Assembly: GCA_947175045.1 (NCBI GenBank)
Contig: CAMWLH010000180.1
Coordinates: 1 to 5,278, forward strand
Length of the DNA stretch: 5,278 nt
Direction: 5' to 3'
Origin: an uncultured Clostridia bacterium
GTDB taxonomy: Bacteria > Bacillota > Clostridia > Oscillospirales > Ruminococcaceae
Shown: piece by piece, positions 4,545-5,278 of the stretch
How positions within the stretch are numbered: the stretch's first letter is position 1
Layout of the letters: every line of letters starts with the position of its first letter
The notes under the pieces: model-generated
Databases searched by the model: none
Told to the model about the DNA's origin: nothing
What the model saw: only the letters and a program-made list of their open reading frames with translations
Program-made: the position numbers and the translations under genes

Positions 4545-5278
4545 ATGGCGATCAAATCAGTAAATCTCCCGCCGACGGAATTCGGCGCGAAGCTCAAATC
4601 CAACAGCGACGAGGATTTTCGAGTGGTATACCGTCCGAGCGAACGAAACCCGGATTTCTACATATACCACGATCTGTGGTATCCCGAGGAGGATTATCCC
4701 GACGGCTATGTCGCGGTGCCGTTTGGTTCGGTGTATGGCGGGAAAACAATGTATCCTCAAGGCACGGTTTTCGCGAACGTTGAGGGCAGCTCCCGCGACA
4801 CGAAACCGAAGGATCCGGACGGAAATACTTGTACCTCGTGGCGGCAGCTGATGAAAGCTTATAATTTAGCAAATTACACCACCTGCTGTGCTGAACTGAA
4901 TAGAATATACGATTCCGCGACCGGCGCGCCGCTGTTGAACTTCAGCTGCACAAACGAAGGTGAAGAAAAATATGACCCCGACTTTAATAAATGTATCTGG
5001 ATAAAGGGCGCGCATGTTTTAATGGACGAAACGGCATCGCGCAAACCGCCGGAGGGCTCGACGGTGTACCTGCTCCCTCTTTGCGGTGAGCATAATATAC
5101 ACAAGATAAATCCAAATTCAAGATACGGTACGGGTTACTATATGAGGCTCGGACGTGCTCAGGAGGTAATAATTCTGACGGGATTTATTCCCTCGGATAC
5201 AATTCAAAAGGCGATATTAAAGGGGGAACCTGAAGTGAAAAACTTGCAGACAACCGAAAAACCACAGCTGTCTATAGG
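4545..5278 (+). CDS. Unrecognised protein with a GAHV...PLCxxHN (HNH/treble-clef-like) signature, 3' end cut off
   Basis: The frame is open from ATG 4545 to the right edge and gives 244 residues without a stop. No signal peptide or membrane segment is visible. I do not recognise a family for the whole protein. The central part has Cys135, Cys150 and IKGAHV with His157, then VYLLPLC with Cys180 followed by GEHN (His183, Asn184). This order (Cys, AHV, then LPLCxxHN) resembles the core of HNH-type zinc nucleases, whose motif is a DHI-like stretch followed by LCxxCN or LCxxHN; here the leading Asp is replaced by Ala. It may equally be a non-catalytic zinc-binding fold. The N-terminal about 125 residues are rich in Tyr, Pro and Asp and show no motif I know. 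The gene has its own promoter, leader and strong ribosome binding site, and is divergent from the alpha-galactosidase, so a link to sugar metabolism is not implied. Confidence 0.85.
   Translation, partial: MAIKSVNLPPTEFGAKLKSNSDEDFRVVYRPSERNPDFYIYHDLWYPEEDYPDGYVAVPFGSVYGGKTMYPQGTVFANVEGSSRDTKPKDPDGNTCTSWRQLMKAYNLANYTTCCAELNRIYDSATGAPLLNFSCTNEGEEKYDPDFNKCIWIKGAHVLMDETASRKPPEGSTVYLLPLCGEHNIHKINPNSRYGTGYYMRLGRAQEVIILTGFIPSDTIQKAILKGEPEVKNLQTTEKPQLSI

Noticed and set aside
4557..5104. Minus-strand open frames within the right-hand gene
   Set aside because: They are opposite a gene with a strong ribosome binding site, a near-consensus promoter and a stop-free frame of 244 codons.

Overview
The window looks like a chromosomal piece of an anaerobic, low- to mid-GC Firmicute, most likely a gut clostridium of the Ruminococcus/Oscillospiraceae type. 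The pointers are strong AGGAGG-type ribosome binding sites, near-consensus SigA promoters, a short lipoprotein signal peptide ending in LAGC, and a Geobacillus/Clostridium-type GH36 alpha-galactosidase of 730 residues. This placement is an inference from style and family; no marker gene is present.

Layout, left to right. Positions 1-690 (minus strand) hold most of a DUF5131 / phage Gp37-Gp68 'three-Cys-motif' protein. It runs off the left edge and appears to start at a CTG codon. Just upstream of it, 16 nt away and on the same strand, 707-1258 encodes a 183-residue protein of unknown function whose N-terminus resembles ADP-ribosyltransferase-fold proteins. These two genes form a compact operon driven by a perfect consensus promoter (TTGACA-17-TATAAT, 1294-1322). 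Its -10 box sits inside a near-perfect palindrome (1279-1310), so the unit is probably strong but repressed.

Next, also on the minus strand, come a putative lipoprotein (1319-2035) and the alpha-galactosidase gene (2037-4229). They are separated by one base and are read as alpha-galactosidase first, lipoprotein second, from a promoter at 4279-4307. The enzyme is cytoplasmic and would split alpha-galactosides such as melibiose or raffinose after uptake. The lipoprotein would sit on the outer face of the membrane; its role is unknown.

The 315-nt intergenic region 4230-4544 is divergent. It carries the alpha-galactosidase promoter, an imperfect 12-bp inverted repeat (4356-4395), a second promoter facing right (4396-4424) and a leader of about 114 nt with two hairpins. 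That promoter drives a gene starting at 4545 which runs off the right edge. It encodes an unrecognised protein with a GAHV...PLCxxHN signature suggestive of an HNH/treble-clef zinc fold.

The candidates for something undescribed are the tightly controlled pair at 1-1258 (ART-like protein plus DUF5131) and, separately, the cysteine/histidine protein at the right edge. Everything about their function is inference.
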